A DNA stretch of 6,745 nt from assembly GCA_021833045.1 (NCBI GenBank), contig JAKBGP010000114.1, positions 1-6,745 of the forward strand. Direction: 5' to 3'. The translations under genes and the position numbers were made by a program. Of the stretch, positions 5,161 through 6,745 are shown piece by piece. Every line of letters starts with the position of its first letter. Position 1 is the stretch's first letter. A model generated the notes under the pieces. It saw only the letters and a program-made list of their open reading frames with translations, searched no databases and had not been told where the DNA came from. Origin of the DNA: Thermoplasmata archaeon. GTDB lineage: Archaea > Thermoplasmatota > Thermoplasmata > Thermoplasmatales > Thermoplasmataceae.

Positions 5161-6249
5161 ATATTTGTCAATAAATTCCGATAGAATCCTGTCTATTTCC
5201 ATCTGCCTAACTGATCCTTCATCAAGACTATTATTAATAATTATAGAGAAAAAAGTATCCATTGAACTTATATATCCGCTAAGAGCAGAGACTCCAGATA
5301 GTGTCCCAGTTTTTGCATAAATTCCATTTTTTTCAAGAGAAATAAGGCGTTTCCTCAGTGTTCCCTGACCTATTGTTGGCATTAGTTCTATAAAGGTGTT
5401 TCCAAAATTTTTCTTAGCATATAAAAGCATGTTAGAAAGAAATCCTGTGGTTAAGAAATTCTCTCTACTCAGTCCAGATCCATCTTTAATCCTTACATTT
5501 TCAGATCCATTTATCCTGGAAATATAATCCATTACAAATTTAGAAGAATTTTCCCATGTGCCCAGCGATTTTTCACTACTTGAAAGATACTTGAATATAA
5601 CTTCAGCATAAAAATTACAGCTTTCGAAGAGAATATGTCTTAGAACATCTCTTATATTCGCACTGTGGGAAATAACTTTTTCAAAATTATTATTAGAAGA
5701 CAAACTTTTCCTTATTGTCCTCAGATTTTTTTCCTCTGAAAAAGCTTCTATTAAATGTTTATCTGGATTTTTAACTGGCTGAAATAATTGCTCATTTTGA
5801 TGAATATAGTTGAAATCATTATCGTCAAATTTGGAACTATTTTTTATTTTGCAATTCTCACCAATAAAAAAATTAGATATTCTTGGCTGATAACTGTACT
5901 TGGAATCACCAAAAACCCAATCACTATTGTAAAACTCTCTATCAATTCTTGGCATTTCAAGATAAATGGTGTTTACCTTTTCAATTTGCAATTCTCTAAT
6001 TATTCTCCTGCATTCACCTATATTTAAAAAGAAAGATGGGTCACCAGTAATGTGTAAATTATCTTTATCTGAAGAAAAATTTGTGGTAAATACAAAATCC
6101 CTTCCCAGAGACTCCAGTGCACAAAGGGAGGTTATCAATTTCATATTTGAGGCAGGAATCACTGGTAAATTTTCGTTTTTTGATAGTATATTCTTGCCAT
6201 CTGAATTCAGAAAGCAAAAAGAAGTCACACTTTCTTTATGTATTTTCAT
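5155..6249 (-). CDS. Compact S13-family (DacB/PBP4-like) serine peptidase without signal peptide
   Basis: This 364-residue penicillin-recognising enzyme carries all three active-site motifs (numbered from ATG 6249): S34-N-M-K37 in PASNMKL, S210-C-N212 in SCNFYAE, and K313-T-G in AKTGTLSG. S13-specific marks are also present: GDPSFF and KDGSGLSREN. Family members remove the last D-Ala from D-Ala-D-Ala peptides or cut D-amino-acid cross-links outside the cell. This copy is shorter than E. coli PBP4 (about 477 with signal), mainly through a reduced insert between SxxK and SxN. It shows no signal peptide or membrane anchor, so it may be cytoplasmic. TTG at 6291 would add 14 residues, still no clear signal peptide. 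ATG 6249 is preferred because a TATA-like box lies about 25 bases before it. If the host is an archaeon lacking peptidoglycan, a D-amino-acid peptide or beta-lactam-like substrate, or another peptide, is more likely than wall synthesis. Confidence 0.88.
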   Translation of the reverse strand: MKIHKESVTSFCFLNSDGKNILSKNENLPVIPASNMKLITSLCALESLGRDFVFTTNFSSDKDNLHITGDPSFFLNIGECRRIIRELQIEKVNTIYLEMPRIDREFYNSDWVFGDSKYSYQPRISNFFIGENCKIKNSSKFDDNDFNYIHQNEQLFQPVKNPDKHLIEAFSEEKNLRTIRKSLSSNNNFEKVISHSANIRDVLRHILFESCNFYAEVIFKYLSSSEKSLGTWENSSKFVMDYISRINGSENVRIKDGSGLSRENFLTTGFLSNMLLYAKKNFGNTFIELMPTIGQGTLRKRLISLEKNGIYAKTGTLSGVSALSGYISSMDTFFSIIINNSLDEGSVRQMEIDRILSEFIDKYK

Positions 6250-6266
6250 GGTGAGAAATTGGAACC

Positions 6267-6277
6267 TTATAATTAAA
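6267..6277 (-). promoter_or_regulatory. Candidate TATA box of the S13 gene
   Basis: On the minus strand TTTAATTATAA is centred roughly 24 bases before the ATG at 6249, and no Shine-Dalgarno sequence lies between. This spacing supports ATG 6249 as the start of a leaderless mRNA. A second AT-rich box, ATATATTT (6305-6312), would instead give a leader of about 33 bases or, less well, serve the TTG at 6291. Confidence 0.4.
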
Positions 6278-6332
6278 TTTTTGAACCTCAATAAGTGATA
6301 CTGGAAATATATCTGATCAATTCGGGTTTTAT

Positions 6333-6348
6333 TTTGAGCGCATTCAAA
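6333..6348. promoter_or_regulatory. Inverted repeat in the S13/exported-protein divergent region
   Basis: TTTGA (6333-6337) and TCAAA (6344-6348) flank the spacer GCGCAT, upstream of both divergent genes. It could be a regulator site shared by the two promoters. The arms are short and AT-rich, so chance is a fair alternative. The remaining bases between the two promoters hold no recognisable gene. Confidence 0.18.
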
Positions 6349-6453
6349 TAATTTTATATTGATAATAAGAAAATATGTGTTACTGTCAAATTAAGGAAGG
6401 GCATTGTTTACTATTATTTAACTTTTTGTATAACAAAAAAAATCATAAAAATG

Positions 6454-6461
6454 TTTATTAA
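6454..6461 (+). promoter_or_regulatory. TATA box of the exported-protein gene
   Basis: TTTATTAA is centred 26-27 bases before the ATG at 6484 and is preceded by an A-rich element that could serve as a BRE (TFB site). The spacing puts transcription start at the ATG, so the mRNA should be leaderless; no Shine-Dalgarno sequence is present. Confidence 0.6.
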
Positions 6462-6465
6462 TAAG

Positions 6466-6485
6466 GAATCAGATTCGAGTCGAAT
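6466..6485. promoter_or_regulatory. Overlapping palindromes across the start of the exported-protein gene
   Basis: ATTCGA-G-TCGAAT (6473-6485) is an exact 13-base palindrome that runs into the start codon. It overlaps a second one, GAATC-A-GATTC (6466-6476). Together they make three related half-sites in 20 bases, directly downstream of the TATA box and over the predicted transcription start. This is the strongest candidate operator in the window, consistent with a repressor that controls a nutrient-uptake or secreted protein gene. Confidence 0.45.
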
Positions 6486-6745
6486 GATAAATAAAAAAAT
6501 TGTTTTATCAGTATTTATGGTATTATTAATGGTGGGTTCCGCATTTTTCGTTTTTGGAACTAATCTACCAATTAATACAACATCAGCAAGTACTGATATT
6601 AGTCAGAGTAGTTATTTGAACGTACAGCCTGATAGTTCATCACCAACAGCATGGCAAATGCCAACAACTACAATGGAAGAGCCCGGTTACACCAATGGAA
6701 CATTTACTTGTGGTATCGACTGTACCATAGGCGATCTGAACACAT
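6484..6745 (+). CDS. Exported protein, possible ABC transporter solute-binding protein (N-terminus, 3' truncated)
   Basis: The frame is open from ATG 6484 to the window end (87 codons). The N-terminus is a clear Sec-type signal or anchor: MINKK, then a hydrophobic core at about residues 6-25 (IVLSVFMVLLMVGSAFFVFG). A Ser/Thr/Pro-rich stretch follows (TNLPINTTSAS to SSSPTAWQ), as often seen between anchor and folded domain in archaeal surface proteins. There is no lipobox cysteine. The region after residue 70 (GTFTCGIDCTIGDLNT) resembles the first strand and the 'GD-x-x-x-L' start of peptide/nickel-type solute-binding proteins; this resemblance is only suggestive. A secreted protease or other surface protein remains possible. 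Two cysteines lie four residues apart (C78 and C82). The strong leaderless promoter and palindromic start region suggest regulated expression. Confidence 0.8.
   Translation, partial: MINKKIVLSVFMVLLMVGSAFFVFGTNLPINTTSASTDISQSSYLNVQPDSSSPTAWQMPTTTMEEPGYTNGTFTCGIDCTIGDLNT

Noticed and set aside
5788..6298. Plus-strand open frames at 5788-6027 and 5966-6298
   Set aside because: Antisense to the S13 gene, which has all its catalytic motifs intact; the hydrophobic look comes from complementing AT-rich Lys/Asn codons.
1..6745. CRISPR array, defence system, insertion sequence or prophage
   Set aside because: No regularly spaced repeats, transposase, integrase, nuclease or helicase motifs were found on either strand.

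Overview
This AT-rich window reads as archaeal chromosomal DNA, most likely from a Thermoplasmatales-type organism (Thermoplasma, Ferroplasma or Cuniculiplasma relatives). The support is indirect. Several genes have a TATA-like box 25-30 bases ahead of the start codon and no Shine-Dalgarno sequence, as expected for leaderless archaeal mRNAs. The one clear ribosome site is the archaeal GGTGAT type. GTG and TTG starts are used and AGA/AGG arginine codons are common. The genus is inference; no marker gene is present.

Layout: 2-649 (+) is the 3' end of an M20 (carboxypeptidase G2-like) metallopeptidase. It converges on 696-1481 (-), a COG3375-type GNAT acyltransferase. Behind that lie 1715-3037 (-), an amidase-signature hydrolase, and 3262-3996 (-), a stand-alone class II glutamine amidotransferase. 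A divergent promoter region separates the latter from 4226-5104 (+), a tandem GNAT protein. This in turn converges on 5155-6249 (-), a compact S13 (DacB/PBP4-like) serine peptidase with no evident signal peptide. A second divergent region leads to 6484-6745 (+), the start of an exported protein, possibly a solute-binding protein, cut by the window edge.

The genes look mostly like single transcription units, with gaps of about 190-235 bases between same-strand or divergent genes and about 50 bases between convergent pairs. They share a chemistry: nearly all make or break amide bonds on amino acids or peptides. The M20 + COG3375 pair recalls the bacterial N-succinylamino acid racemase clusters that convert D- to L-amino acids. 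The S13 enzyme belongs to a family that acts on D-Ala-D-Ala. A working hypothesis, not shown by the sequence, is a peptide and D-amino-acid scavenging neighbourhood in an archaeon without peptidoglycan.

No tRNA, rRNA, CRISPR array, insertion sequence or phage gene was found. There is no gene-free stretch above 300 bases. Several start regions carry short inverted repeats between the TATA box and the start codon; these are listed as candidate operators with their limits stated.
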